A DNA stretch of 64,000 bases from Rhizorhabdus wittichii RW1 (GCA_000016765.1 CP000699.1:1860001-1924000), one strand, 5' to 3'; positions 35,647-44,992 are shown, counted from the stretch's first letter. Notes: generated by a model from the sequence alone, not told the origin. Numbers and translations: made by a program.

Positions 35647-37992
35647 CTAAAGATCGAACTTCCCGTCCTTCATGGCCGCCACCGTTTCCCCGAGCGCGAG
35701 GGTGCAAGCCTCGTACAGCGCCTTCGCGGTGAAGGGCTTGGGGAGGAAGGCGACGAAGCTGGCGGCGAGATCGGGGTCGATCGGCGGCATCTGGCCGCTG
35801 GTCAGGATGAACGGCAGGTCCGGGCAGGCGAAGCGGACGCCCGCGACCAGGTCGGCGCCGGTCATGCCCGGCATGTGATAGTCGGTGATGACGAGGTCGA
35901 AGCGGCCGGGCAGCATGGCGATCCGGTCGCGGGCGGCGAACGGGTCGTCGATCGCCTCGGCCATATGGCCGGCCGCCTCGAGCAGCTCGACGAGCGTCCT
36001 GGCGATCTCGGGCCGGTCGTCGACGACCAGGATGTTCCTGGCCGCGCCGGTCCGCGGCAGCGGCACGGCGGGTTCGGCGGCGATCGATGGCGGCGCCTTC
36101 GGCAGCCATATGCGGAAGGTGGTGCCGGCCCCAGGCGCGCTGTCGACGGTGACGGCACCGTCATGCTGCGCCGCGATGCTCTGGACCAGCGCGAGGCCGA
36201 GGCCGGTCCCCTTCGCCCCCTTGGTCGAGAAGAAGGGTTCGAAGATCCGCTCCAGCGTGGCGGCGTCCATGCCGGGTCCATCGTCCTCGACGCCGAGGAT
36301 CATGGCGGGGCCGGCCGGCAGCGGCGGATGCGCGTGCGCGAAGGCGGCGTCGACTTGGCCCTCCTCGACGCGGACGATCAGCCGCGCGGGCCGGTTCGAC
36401 GGAGCCTCCGCCATGGCCTGGACGGCGTTCCTGCACAGGTTGAGCGTCAGCCGCAGCATCTGCGTGGCGTCGCCGGAAATCATCGCCGGCCGGGTCGGGA
36501 ACCTCCGCTCGACCACGATGCCCTCGGGCATGGTCGAGGCCAGCAGTTCGATCGCGCGCGATACCGGCGCGCACAGGTCGATCGGCTCCCGCACCATGCG
36601 CCGCTGGCCGGTGAAGTCCAGTATCTGCTCGACCAGCGTCTTGGCCTGGTCGGCCGCGCTCAGGATGATCCGGGCCTTGCCTTCCGGGTCGGCGACCCCG
36701 CCGGCGATCCGCTCGGCCGTGACGATGATCGGGACGAGCATGTTGCCGAGGTCATGCGCGATGCCCGCGGCAAAGGTGCCGACCGCCTCGACGCGCTCGG
36801 CCTGGCGCAGCCGATGCGCGTCGCGGCGGCGCTCGGTGATGTCCTCGAAGATCCAGGCCCGTCCGTAGCGACGCCCCTCCTTGTCGTGCACGGGGGCGGT
36901 GTAGCTGTCCAATATCCGCCCATCGACCAGCTCGATCTCGAAGCGCTCGATCGCTTCGGGGCGCGCGGCAAGCGACGCCGCCCTGCCGATCCAGGCGGCC
37001 GGATCCTTCGCCTGGGTGGTCGCGAATTCGAACTGGGGCGCGACGCGCGGATCGTTGGCGATCTCCGGCGGAATCCTGAACAGCTCGTACAGCCGCTGGT
37101 TGTGGATCAGCTTCTCGCCGTTGGGATTGACCACGAGGATGCCGGTGACCGCGCTTTCGACCACCGCCTCCAGCAGCGCCGATTTCTCCCGCAGGGCATC
37201 TTCCGTCTGCTTGCGCCGGGTGATGTCCTGCATCGTGCCGACCATGCGCGCGCCGCGTCCCGACGGATCGCGCAGCACCTGGCCCCGATCGAATATCTCG
37301 GCATAGCTGCCGTCCTTGCGCCGGAAGCGATATTCGTCGCTCCACGTCTTCCCGCTGCCGTCGATCGCCGCATGGATATTCGCGATCACGCGGTCATGAT
37401 CGTCGGGATGAATCCGGCTGGTCCAGGAAATGATGGTCGGCTCGATCTCCCTGGCGCCATATCCGAACAGGAACTGGAAATTGTCGTTCCACCAGAGGTT
37501 GTCCGTCGCGAGGTCCCAGTCCCACACCACGTCGCCGGTGGCGCGGGCTATCGCATGGAAACGCGCCAGGCTGTCGCGCAATTCGATGTCGGCACCAGAG
37601 ATATCGCGGCAGGAGGCCTGCACGACCAGCCTGCCTTCGTCGAGATAGGACAGGGCGCGCACCTCGACCGGCACGCCGCCGCCGTCGAGCGTGCACAGAA
37701 CCGCCTCACCCGATGCCGATCCCGCTTCCCGCAACAGCCCCGCGAGCCATGTCGGCTGGCCATCTCCAGCCCCGGCCCGGAAAAGCGCCTCGATCGGGCG
37801 GCCCGCGACATCCTCGATGCAAGATGCCTGCAGCAGCGCGAGCCCGGCCGGGTTGGCCAGGCACATCGTCCCATCCTCGACGAGGAAGATCGCGTCGGGC
37901 GACATGTCGACGAGTTGGCGGTATCGCGCGGCGATCCCATCATCCCGCATATCCCGATGTCCCCGATTATCGTCTCGCCCGATCTGCGTCAT
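35647..37992 (-). CDS. Hybrid sensor histidine kinase with PAS domains and C-terminal receiver
   Basis: About 781 residues, cytosolic, no membrane helix. Order: three to four PAS/PAC modules (residues 15-400), HisKA with the phospho-His in GIAHDLGNML near residue 411, HATPase_c (GVEDDGPGMD, TGLGLALVQSI) and a receiver domain with phospho-Asp in LVITDYHMPG near residue 702. The start is ATG 37992; a TTG three codons earlier and an ATG at 37950 (after CGGGGACATC) are alternatives. No DNA-binding response regulator is adjacent, so it acts through an unlinked partner or by phosphorelay. PAS content suggests redox, light or small-ligand sensing. Confidence 0.92.
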   Translation of the reverse strand: MTQIGRDDNRGHRDMRDDGIAARYRQLVDMSPDAIFLVEDGTMCLANPAGLALLQASCIEDVAGRPIEALFRAGAGDGQPTWLAGLLREAGSASGEAVLCTLDGGGVPVEVRALSYLDEGRLVVQASCRDISGADIELRDSLARFHAIARATGDVVWDWDLATDNLWWNDNFQFLFGYGAREIEPTIISWTSRIHPDDHDRVIANIHAAIDGSGKTWSDEYRFRRKDGSYAEIFDRGQVLRDPSGRGARMVGTMQDITRRKQTEDALREKSALLEAVVESAVTGILVVNPNGEKLIHNQRLYELFRIPPEIANDPRVAPQFEFATTQAKDPAAWIGRAASLAARPEAIERFEIELVDGRILDSYTAPVHDKEGRRYGRAWIFEDITERRRDAHRLRQAERVEAVGTFAAGIAHDLGNMLVPIIVTAERIAGGVADPEGKARIILSAADQAKTLVEQILDFTGQRRMVREPIDLCAPVSRAIELLASTMPEGIVVERRFPTRPAMISGDATQMLRLTLNLCRNAVQAMAEAPSNRPARLIVRVEEGQVDAAFAHAHPPLPAGPAMILGVEDDGPGMDAATLERIFEPFFSTKGAKGTGLGLALVQSIAAQHDGAVTVDSAPGAGTTFRIWLPKAPPSIAAEPAVPLPRTGAARNILVVDDRPEIARTLVELLEAAGHMAEAIDDPFAARDRIAMLPGRFDLVITDYHMPGMTGADLVAGVRFACPDLPFILTSGQMPPIDPDLAASFVAFLPKPFTAKALYEACTLALGETVAAMKDGKFDL

Positions 37993-38041
37993 ACCCGCCA
38001 ATCGCCGTAAACCAAGGCCATTTGTTCAATATGGTTGCGGA

Positions 38042-39292
38042 TCATGCCGGCGCGCTCCGGGCATAAGCGGGCTTCTCCAGCAACAGCAGAAGCAGCACCG
38101 ACAGCACGCACAGGGCGATGAGCGCAAGCACCGGGACGGTCGGATCGGAAAATCGCGCGAGCAGCAGCGCGAACAGCGGAGGTCCGCTGGCGGCGCCGAT
38201 CAGGAAGCTGACATTCTGCCAGCTATAGATGCGCGAAATCGCGAGCTGGCCGAAATAGCGGCTGACGAGCAGCGAGAGGAGATCGGTTTCGGCCCCCATC
38301 GCGACGCCCATCAGCACGCTCATCGCGAAGGCCGCCGGGCCGATCGCGGCGATGCCGAGCAGCAGGGCGAGCGCGGCGACGGCGCACAGGACGCCGACCG
38401 CGCCGACCAGCGGCAGCGGAAAATGATCGAACAGCCAGCCGAACAGCAGGCGCCCGCCGATCATGGAGGCTCCCGCGATCGACAGCAGCATCGCGATCTG
38501 CGGCAAGGTGCCGACGCCGCGCTGGAGCATCAGATAGACGAAATGGCCGCTCAGCGCATAGTTGACGAGGCCGAACAGCGCGAAGACGATCAGGATGATC
38601 CAGAAGGCGCTGGTCCGTCGTGCCTCCGCCAGGGTCAGCCCCGCCGCGTCGCCCTCCGCCGGGCCCGGCCCACCGCCGCCGTCGGGAGACACGCCCAGCT
38701 CGCCGGGATCGTCGCGCACGAACAGCAGGACCAGCGGCAGGACCAGCAGGATCAGGCCGGCGGACAGCAGGTGGAAGGCGCCGCGCCACCCCGCCGCCTC
38801 GCTCACATATTGCACGACGGGCGGAAGCACGGCGGCGCCAAGCCCCTGGCCCGCCACGGCGATGCCGAGCGCCAGGCCGCGCCGGCGATCGAACCAGACC
38901 GAGAGCGCCTTGATATAGACGATCGGATTGGTGAAGGCCCCGACCAGCCCGAGCAGCGCGTAAAAGAGGAACAGCAGCGGCAGCGAGCGGACCAGCGGCG
39001 CGGCCACGGAGAGCAGGGCCGCGAAGGCGATCACGCCGCAGATCGCGGTGCGGCGCGATCCGAAGCGGTCGACGGCCACGCCGACCACCGGAACCGCGAG
39101 CGTGGTCGACAGCAGGAAGGTCGACAGGCTACCCGCCATGGCGCCCTGGCTCCAGCCGAACGACCGCGTCCAATGGGCGGTGAAGATACCGAATGTGCTA
39201 ACGACGATTGTGATCCCGCACAGCATCAGCGCGATCATCACGGCCCCGACCAGCAGCCAGCCGGGGAAGATGCGGCGCTTGCCCGTCGTCAT
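38042..39292 (-). CDS. MFS transporter (monocarboxylate/oxalate-formate antiporter-like)
   Basis: A 416-residue, 12-helix MFS protein. Features include TFGIFTAHWTRSFGWSQGAMAGSLS in helix 1-2, VDRFGSRRTAICG, and a long central loop rich in Gly/Asp (near GVSPDGGGGPGPAEGD). This layout is typical of the monocarboxylate porter group. Its ATG follows the TonB receptor stop by one base, with no independent ribosome site, so translation is coupled: outer-membrane receptor and inner-membrane permease as one unit. Substrate unknown; a carboxylate is likely. Confidence 0.9.
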   Translation of the reverse strand: MTTGKRRIFPGWLLVGAVMIALMLCGITIVVSTFGIFTAHWTRSFGWSQGAMAGSLSTFLLSTTLAVPVVGVAVDRFGSRRTAICGVIAFAALLSVAAPLVRSLPLLFLFYALLGLVGAFTNPIVYIKALSVWFDRRRGLALGIAVAGQGLGAAVLPPVVQYVSEAAGWRGAFHLLSAGLILLVLPLVLLFVRDDPGELGVSPDGGGGPGPAEGDAAGLTLAEARRTSAFWIILIVFALFGLVNYALSGHFVYLMLQRGVGTLPQIAMLLSIAGASMIGGRLLFGWLFDHFPLPLVGAVGVLCAVAALALLLGIAAIGPAAFAMSVLMGVAMGAETDLLSLLVSRYFGQLAISRIYSWQNVSFLIGAASGPPLFALLLARFSDPTVPVLALIALCVLSVLLLLLLEKPAYARSAPA

Positions 39293-39293
39293 G

Positions 39294-41528
39294 TCAGAAA
39301 GTGGCGCTGAGCGTCACGCCATAGCTTCGCGGCTCCCCATAGAGAATGGCGGGCGCGCGGAGCAGCACGGTTCGGGTGGCGAAACGGACATAGCGCTTGT
39401 CGAACAGATTCCGGCTCCAGAGAGAGGCTCGCCAGCGCCCGCCGGCGAAACCGATGCCCAGCCGCGCATCGGCCAGTCCGTAGCCCTTGATGAAATAGGC
39501 GCTGCCGACGGTGGGATTCACCACCTTCGGATCGAAATTCTCGGAGGATTGAACGCTGTAGCCGACATGCGCGAAGAGCAGCGGGCCACCCTTCGCGAGC
39601 GGCGTCTCATAGTCCGCGGCGAGATAGGCCTTGTGGGTGGGCGCATAGGGGGTCTGGACGCCGTCGGCGTCGAGGATCGTCGTGCCGACCATGCCTCCGC
39701 CGCCGGGATAATGGTCGTAGGCGCTCTTGTTGTAGGTGTAGTTGCCGGACAGGGTGAGCCCTTCGACCGGGATCAGCGCGAGATCGATCTCGACGCCCTT
39801 CGACGTGACCTTGCCGACGTTCGACAGGCTGGTGGCCTGGACGGTGCGGCCGGCCACCACCGTGTTGACGAAGGTGAAGACCTGGAAGTCCTCGAACCTC
39901 TGGTAGAAGCCGGTGATGTTGAGGCGCGCTCGGCGATCGAGGAACTCGCTCTTCAACCCGGCTTCATAGCTGGTCACGGTCTCGGGCCGGAACCGGATGC
40001 CGGCGGCGAAGGTCGACGCGGTCGTCCCCTCGACGTTCCAGCCGCCGCTCTTGACCCCGCGCCCGATCGTGCCGAACAGGACGAGATCGGGTCCGAGGTG
40101 CAGGTTGATGCCCCCCTTCGGCGTCAGGAAACTGTCGGAGAAACGGTCGCGATAGCCGGTGATCGGGATGGCGATGAAACCCGTGGGGTCGTTCGTCGTG
40201 ATGTCGTTGAGCTTCTTCCTCTCATAGGTCAGGCGCGCGCCGACGAAGAGCTCGATCATCGGGACCGGGCGGAAGCTCGCCTGGAAGAAGCCGGCCACCG
40301 AGCCGGTGCTGACCGAGGTGCGGGTCAGGGAAGCCTTGCCGACCAGGCCGCCGAGGCCGAGCGCGCCCAGCCCCGATCCGGCGGCCAGCGACTGCCGATC
40401 CTTGTTGTTCCCCCAGAAATAATAGAGGCCCGCGACGAAATCATGGTTTTCGGTGCGCGGCGAGGCGATCCGCACCTCCTGCGAAAACTGGTCGGCATAT
40501 TGGATCAGGCCGGTCGTCAGATAGGGGACCGGCCCGGTCTCGTTGTTGAAGTACAGGAACTGGTGGCCCGATCGGTAGGCCGTGATCGAGGTGATCTGGA
40601 AGCCGCCGGCGACGTCCTTGCGCACGGTCAGCGAAGCGCCCCCCGTCCGCCGCGTCGCGCGGTCGTCCCAATAGGAGGCGAAGGCGAACGGATCGGTCCC
40701 GGCGGGCGGGACATAGGTGTAGTGGAGGGTGGAATTGTCGTCGGCGGCATAGTCGGCGGCCAGCGTCACGTCGAGGTCGTCGCTCGGCTGGAAGCGGAGC
40801 TGCGCGCGGATCATGTCGGCATTCACGCCGCTATTGTGCTTGCCCAGCAGGACATTGCGGTAATAGCCGGTGCTCTCCGCATGGCTGCCGGCCAGTTGCA
40901 GGCTGACCTTCGGACCCAGCGGCGCGTTGCCCCGCCCGGCGACGCGCCAATAGCCGAAATTGCCGACCTCCGCCTTGATCTCGCCGTTCGGCTGCGCGGA
41001 GGGCTGGATCGTGGTGATCGAGAGCACGCCGGCATCGGTGTTCTTGCCGAACAGCGTGCCCTGCGGCCCCCGCAGCACGTCGACCTGGCGGATGCCCAGC
41101 AGGGTGAGCGGCGTCATCCAAGAACGGCTGTAATAGACCCCGTCGACATAGAGGCCCACGCGCGAATCATAGCCCGCGTTGCGCGAATAATCGATGATGC
41201 CGCGGATGCCGGTCCGGCCCTGCTCGTTGCCGTCGCCGAAGGAGAGCGAGGGCGCCATCGCGTCGAGGTCGGTCAACTGCCCGGCGCCCAGCCTGTCGAG
41301 CGCCTGGCTGTCGAAGCTCTGGATCGAGATCGGCACCCGCTGGACGTTTTCGCTGCGCTTCTGGGCCGAGACGACGATATCGGGCAGGCCGTTCCCGGCC
41401 CCTTCGCCCACGGCTTCGGCGGCGGCGGCGGCGGGCAGCAGCGCCATCGCCAGGGCGGCCAGGCGGGCCGTCCTGGGCTGGCGCTGCGTGGCCGGCCGTG
41501 ATCCGTAGCGCTTGCCCTGAAATCCCAT
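39294..41528 (-). CDS. TonB-dependent receptor
   Basis: A 744-residue outer-membrane receptor starting at ATG 41528. The longer frame to 41660 lacks a signal sequence at its front, whereas here a basic stretch and an Ala-rich hydrophobic core (AALAMALLPAAAAAEA) follow at once. Next come the TonB-box-like DIVVSAQKR, a plug (IRQVDVLRGPQGTLFGKNTDAG) and a barrel ending in TLSATF. The nearby start has only a GCGGGG-like ribosome site. It is co-transcribed with the MFS gene one base downstream. It is divergent from nasT but functionally separate from nitrate genes as far as sequence shows. Confidence 0.92.
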   Translation of the reverse strand: MGFQGKRYGSRPATQRQPRTARLAALAMALLPAAAAAEAVGEGAGNGLPDIVVSAQKRSENVQRVPISIQSFDSQALDRLGAGQLTDLDAMAPSLSFGDGNEQGRTGIRGIIDYSRNAGYDSRVGLYVDGVYYSRSWMTPLTLLGIRQVDVLRGPQGTLFGKNTDAGVLSITTIQPSAQPNGEIKAEVGNFGYWRVAGRGNAPLGPKVSLQLAGSHAESTGYYRNVLLGKHNSGVNADMIRAQLRFQPSDDLDVTLAADYAADDNSTLHYTYVPPAGTDPFAFASYWDDRATRRTGGASLTVRKDVAGGFQITSITAYRSGHQFLYFNNETGPVPYLTTGLIQYADQFSQEVRIASPRTENHDFVAGLYYFWGNNKDRQSLAAGSGLGALGLGGLVGKASLTRTSVSTGSVAGFFQASFRPVPMIELFVGARLTYERKKLNDITTNDPTGFIAIPITGYRDRFSDSFLTPKGGINLHLGPDLVLFGTIGRGVKSGGWNVEGTTASTFAAGIRFRPETVTSYEAGLKSEFLDRRARLNITGFYQRFEDFQVFTFVNTVVAGRTVQATSLSNVGKVTSKGVEIDLALIPVEGLTLSGNYTYNKSAYDHYPGGGGMVGTTILDADGVQTPYAPTHKAYLAADYETPLAKGGPLLFAHVGYSVQSSENFDPKVVNPTVGSAYFIKGYGLADARLGIGFAGGRWRASLWSRNLFDKRYVRFATRTVLLRAPAILYGEPRSYGVTLSATF

Positions 41529-41682
41529 CGCCCCGCATTTCCGGTCCGCCCGGACCAATCCCCCTGCTGGCGAATACCCATGCAAGGTGCGCGATGTCAC
41601 GCCCTGTCTCGCTCGTCCGATCGCATGTTCGTTCCTTTGCGCAAAAAGGATGGATCGCATCGGCGTAGCAGGGCATCACATG

Positions 41683-41695
41683 GTTGCACTGCAAC
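41683..41695. promoter_or_regulatory. GTTGCA-C-TGCAAC palindrome before nasT
   Basis: A 13-base perfect palindrome 37 bases before the nasT start. Its core TTGCACTGC recurs inverted at 46253-46261 ahead of the nirB leader, and TTGCACTTGC occurs at 43549 ahead of the transporter leader. A nitrogen-control site is possible; the factor is not identified. Confidence 0.4.
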
Positions 41696-41732
41696 ATGGG
41701 ATGGCGCAGCGGCGATTCGGAGTGGGGGCGTT

Positions 41733-42314
41733 TTGCGGATCGTGATCGTCGACGACAGCGGATTGCGCGCGACCGTCCTCGAGGACGGGCTGCGCGAGGC
41801 CGGCTATGACGATATCCACCTCGTCCCCCCGCTCGGCGCCTGGGTCGCCAAGCTGGAACGGATGGCGCCCGACGTCGTCCTGATGGACCTGGGCAGCCCC
41901 AGCCGCGACAGCCTGGAGGAGATGCTGGCGGTGAGCCGCGCCCTCGCCCGCCCGATCGCGATGTTCGTCGACCAGTCGGACGACCAGATGATCGGCGCGG
42001 CGATCGATGCCGGGGTGTCCGCCTATGTCGTCGACGGGCTGCGCAAGGAGCGGGTGAAGCCGATCCTCGACCTCGCCATTCGCCGCTTCAATGCCTTCGC
42101 CAAAATGCAGGCCGATCTGGACGAAGCCCGCTCGGCGCTGGCCGACCGCAAGACGATCGACCGCGCCAAGGCGCTGCTGATGAAGAGCCGCGACCTGCCG
42201 GAGCCCGAGGCCTATGCGCTGCTCCGCTCGACCGCGATGAACCAGGGAAGGAAGATCGTCGAGGTGGCCGAAGCCCTGATCACCGCCCACAGCCTGCTGG
42301 GAGGCACGGAATGA
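41733..42314 (+). CDS. nasT: NasT, ANTAR-domain antitermination regulator
   Basis: A 193-residue protein with an N-terminal receiver-like domain (residues 1-115; D52 in VVLMDL at the usual phospho-acceptor place) and a C-terminal ANTAR RNA-binding domain (about 125-185; IDRAKALLMKSRDLPEPEAYALLRSTAMN). NasT binds paired hairpins in nitrate/nitrite leader RNAs and prevents termination when released from NasS. The start is TTG 41733, as GGAG sits about 10 bases upstream and the receiver domain begins there. Its stop overlaps nasS (ATGA). Leaders ending in terminators lie before the transporter gene and nirB, the expected targets. Confidence 0.92.
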   Translation: MRIVIVDDSGLRATVLEDGLREAGYDDIHLVPPLGAWVAKLERMAPDVVLMDLGSPSRDSLEEMLAVSRALARPIAMFVDQSDDQMIGAAIDAGVSAYVVDGLRKERVKPILDLAIRRFNAFAKMQADLDEARSALADRKTIDRAKALLMKSRDLPEPEAYALLRSTAMNQGRKIVEVAEALITAHSLLGGTE

Positions 42315-43543
42315 GCGCCCCGCCGATGTCCGCCCCGACGCCGATCTCGATCGCCTTCCTGCCGCTGACCGACAGCGCCCCGCTCGTCGCCGCGCGGGAG
42401 AAGGGGTTCGCCGCGGAGGCCGGCTTCGACCTCTCGCTGCACCGCGCGACGAGCTGGGCGACGGTGCGCGACATGCTGGTCTATGGCCAGGTGCAGGGCG
42501 CGCATATGCTGGCCCCGCTCGCCATCGCCGTGACGCTCGGGCTCAGCCAGCATCCGGCGGCGCTGTCGGCGCCGTTCAAGCTCAACCTCAACGGCAATGC
42601 GCTGGCGATGTCGACCGAGTTCGTCGCCGCGCTCGATCCCGATCCCGTCAAGCGCATCGCCGACCCGGAGGGCGCGGCGCATGATTTCGCCGCCGCGATC
42701 GGCCTCCATCGCCGCAAGCCGGTGGTCGGCATCGTCCACCGCTATTCGAGCCATGCGCTGATGCTGCGCTACTGGCTCGGCTATGCCGGGATCGATCCCG
42801 ACCGCGATCTGGCGCTGCGCGTGCTGCCGCCGTCGCTGATGGTCGAGGCGCTGCGGTCGGGCGAGATCGACGGCTTCATCGCGGGCGAGCCGTGGAGCAG
42901 CGTCGCGGTCACGGCAGGGCTGGCGGAGATCGTCGCGGTGGGATCGCGCATCTGGCGGCGCGGCGTGGAGAAGGTGCTGGCCTTCCGCACCGACTGGATG
43001 GAGGACCATGCCGACATGGTCGACCGCTTCCTGGGCGCGATGGCGCGGGCGGCGGCCTGGTGCGACGACCCCGCCCATCATGGCGAGCTGGCGGCGATGC
43101 TCGAACGGGCCGGCTATGTCGGCCAGCCGGCCGCGACGATCCTGCCCGCCCTGGAGGGGCGCATCCTGCTGCGGCCAGGGACCGCGCCGGTGGCGATCGA
43201 CGATTTCATGATCTTCGACCGCGAGGCGGCGAACTTCCCGTGGCGCAGCCAGGCTTTGTGGATCTATTCGCAGCTCGTCCGCTGGAGGATGGTGGAGAAG
43301 GACGAGGCGACCGAGCGCCGCGCCGCCGACGTCTTCCGGTCGGACGTCTATCGCCGCGCGCTGGCCGGCAGCGACGTGCCGATGCCGGGCGCGAGCATGA
43401 AGGTGGAAGGCGCGATCGCGACCCCGACCGGCGTCGGATCGCACAGCGGGGCGCTGACCCTGGGCCCCGATCGCTTCTTCGATGGGCGGGTGTTCGATCC
43501 GCACAATATCGAGGCCTATCTGGCCGGCCTGTCGCCCAGGTGA
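42311..43543 (+). CDS. nasS: NasS, cytosolic nitrate/nitrite sensor
   Basis: A 410-residue protein of the NrtA/CmpA periplasmic-binding fold but with no signal peptide, as expected for NasS. Family marks are AFLPLTDSAPLVAAREKGFF-like N-terminus (residues 14-31), LNLNGNALAMS, GIVHRYSSHALMLRYWL and GEPWSS. NasS holds NasT inactive until nitrate or nitrite binds. The order here is nasT then nasS, whereas nasS first is the arrangement I know from other bacteria. Its ATG overlaps the nasT stop, consistent with complex formation. Confidence 0.9.
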   Translation: MSAPPMSAPTPISIAFLPLTDSAPLVAAREKGFAAEAGFDLSLHRATSWATVRDMLVYGQVQGAHMLAPLAIAVTLGLSQHPAALSAPFKLNLNGNALAMSTEFVAALDPDPVKRIADPEGAAHDFAAAIGLHRRKPVVGIVHRYSSHALMLRYWLGYAGIDPDRDLALRVLPPSLMVEALRSGEIDGFIAGEPWSSVAVTAGLAEIVAVGSRIWRRGVEKVLAFRTDWMEDHADMVDRFLGAMARAAAWCDDPAHHGELAAMLERAGYVGQPAATILPALEGRILLRPGTAPVAIDDFMIFDREAANFPWRSQALWIYSQLVRWRMVEKDEATERRAADVFRSDVYRRALAGSDVPMPGASMKVEGAIATPTGVGSHSGALTLGPDRFFDGRVFDPHNIEAYLAGLSPR

Positions 43544-43592
43544 TTTTTTTGCACTTGCGAACAAGGCGTCGATAGCGGATCAAGGGTCCGTC

Positions 43593-43608
43593 GCGCGACG
43601 AAGCGCGC
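43593..43608 (+). ncRNA. First leader hairpin upstream of the nitrate transporter
   Basis: GCGCG-ACGAAG-CGCGC: a 5-bp stem with a hexaloop, 11 bases before a second hexaloop hairpin. ANTAR target RNAs have two such hairpins with A at loop position 1 and G at 4; here position 1 is A but 4 is A, so the match is partial. A register shift by one pair gives loop GACGAA instead. Confidence 0.45.
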
Positions 43609-43619
43609 CCAGAGGAACC

Positions 43620-43639
43620 CGCCCCCAACGCCGGGGGCG
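43620..43639 (+). ncRNA. Second leader hairpin, ANTAR-type hexaloop
   Basis: CGCCCCC-AACGCC-GGGGGCG: a 7-bp stem with a six-base loop having A at position 1 and G at position 4, the hallmark of ANTAR-bound hairpins. It lies 21 bases before the intrinsic terminator and downstream of nasT-nasS, so NasT is the obvious ligand. Confidence 0.6.
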
Positions 43640-43660
43640 TTTCCAGCGAATAGCAGCAAA

Positions 43661-43713
43661 GCCGCTGTCCGATCCCCGCCAAGGGCCGATCGGAGGCGGC
43701 TTTTTTCGTTTTT
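43661..43713 (+). terminator. Attenuator terminator in the nitrate-transporter leader
   Basis: GCCGCTGTCCGATC pairs with GATCGGAGGCGGC, followed by TTTTTTCGTTTTT. It is a textbook intrinsic terminator placed 23 bases before the transporter ATG, so the gene can only be expressed on readthrough. Together with the two upstream hairpins it forms a NasT-type antitermination leader. Confidence 0.85.
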
Positions 43714-43735
43714 CCACGAGATTGGGGGCTGGCAC

Positions 43736-44980
43736 ATGGCTACCGCATATTGGGACAATCAGGATCGCCCGGCAAAGGGCGACGGTTTCTGGAGCGCAGG
43801 GCACAAGCCCACGCTGATCGCGGCCTTTCTCTATTTCGACCTGGCCTTCATGGTCTGGGTGATGCTCGGCCCGCTCGGCCCCGACATCGCCGCGTCGCTC
43901 GGCCTCACCCCCGCGCAGAAGGGGCTGATGGTCGCGACACCGACCCTGGCGGGCGCGATCCTGCGCGTCGTCAACGGCCTGCTGGTCGACCGGATCGGGC
44001 CGAAGCGCTCGGGCGCGATCAGCCAGCTCATCGTCATCGCCGGCCTGTTCACGGCCTGGATGACGGGCGTGACCAGCTTCGCAGGTACGCTCGCGCTCGG
44101 CGTCGTCCTCGGCTTCGCCGGGGCAAGCTTCGCGATCGCGCTGCCGCTCGCCAGCCGCTGGTATCCGCCAGAGCATCAGGGCAAGGCGATGGGCATCGCC
44201 GGCATGGGCAATTCGGGCACCGTGCTCGCGGCCTTGTTCGCGCCGGGCCTCGCGCATCTGTTCGGCTGGAACGCGGTGCTGGGCCTCGCCTGCATCCCGC
44301 TGGCCCTGGTCTTCGTCGCCTATATGCTGATGGCGAAGGACGCGCCGGGGGCTCCCGCGCCGAAGAAGCTCGCCGCCTATCTCGAACCACTCGGGACCGC
44401 CGACGCCTGGTGGCTGATGCTGTTCTACGGCGTCACCTTCGGCGGTTTCGTCGGCCTCGCCGCGTCGCTGCCGATCTACTTCACCGACCAGTTCGGGCTG
44501 AGCCCGGTGATGGCCGGCTATTGCACGGCAGCCTGCGTCTTCGCCGGATCGTTGGTCCGCCCGCTCGGCGGCGCGCTGGCCGATCGGATCGGCGGCGTGC
44601 GGGCGCTGTCGATCGTCTATCTGGTCGCGGCGGCGGCGCTCGCCGGGGTCAGCGCGACGCACATGATCGGGGCGGCGCTCGCCACCTTCGTCGTCGCGAT
44701 GCTCGCGCTCGGCACCGGCAACGGATCGGTGTTCCAGCTCGTCCCGCAGCGCTTCCGGGCCGAGATCGGCGTGATGACCGGCCTGGTCGGCATGGCGGGC
44801 GGCATCGGCGGCTTCTACCTGTCCTCCTCGCTCGGCTTCGCCCGGCAGCTCAGCGGCAGCTACCAGCCCGGTTTCCTGATCTTCGCCGGCCTGTGCCTGC
44901 TCGCCTTTGCAGCACTCGCCGGAGTCAAGCGCCGCTGGCGTCGCGACTGGGACGCCGCGAAGGCCGGCGTCCGCATCTGA
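43736..44980 (+). CDS. narK: Nitrate/nitrite transporter of the MFS NNP family
   Basis: A 414-residue, 12-helix transporter with both NNP nitrate signatures: GFAGASFAIALPLASRWYPP with GIAGMGNSGT (around residues 122-160) and GTGNGSVFQLVPQRF followed by GMAGGIGGFYL (around 325-365). It carries nitrate or nitrite across the inner membrane for assimilation; NasA is an equally valid name. Expression should depend on readthrough of the terminator just upstream. GGGGGCTGG precedes the ATG. A large hairpin separates it from the porin gene downstream. Confidence 0.93.
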   Translation: MATAYWDNQDRPAKGDGFWSAGHKPTLIAAFLYFDLAFMVWVMLGPLGPDIAASLGLTPAQKGLMVATPTLAGAILRVVNGLLVDRIGPKRSGAISQLIVIAGLFTAWMTGVTSFAGTLALGVVLGFAGASFAIALPLASRWYPPEHQGKAMGIAGMGNSGTVLAALFAPGLAHLFGWNAVLGLACIPLALVFVAYMLMAKDAPGAPAPKKLAAYLEPLGTADAWWLMLFYGVTFGGFVGLAASLPIYFTDQFGLSPVMAGYCTAACVFAGSLVRPLGGALADRIGGVRALSIVYLVAAAALAGVSATHMIGAALATFVVAMLALGTGNGSVFQLVPQRFRAEIGVMTGLVGMAGGIGGFYLSSSLGFARQLSGSYQPGFLIFAGLCLLAFAALAGVKRRWRRDWDAAKAGVRI

Positions 44981-44992
44981 TCCTATATGAGG

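Noticed and set aside
37691-39310. A long plus-strand frame across the kinase start and the MFS gene
   Set aside because: It spans two real minus-strand genes and their gap, with shadow-like repetitive composition.
43541-43555. Possible sigma-54 promoter (GG-N10-GC within GGTGATTTTTTTGC) before the transporter leader
   Set aside because: Only the GG and TTGCA parts fit; the -24 box is AGGTGA rather than TGGCAC, and the other two nitrate promoters have no matching pair.
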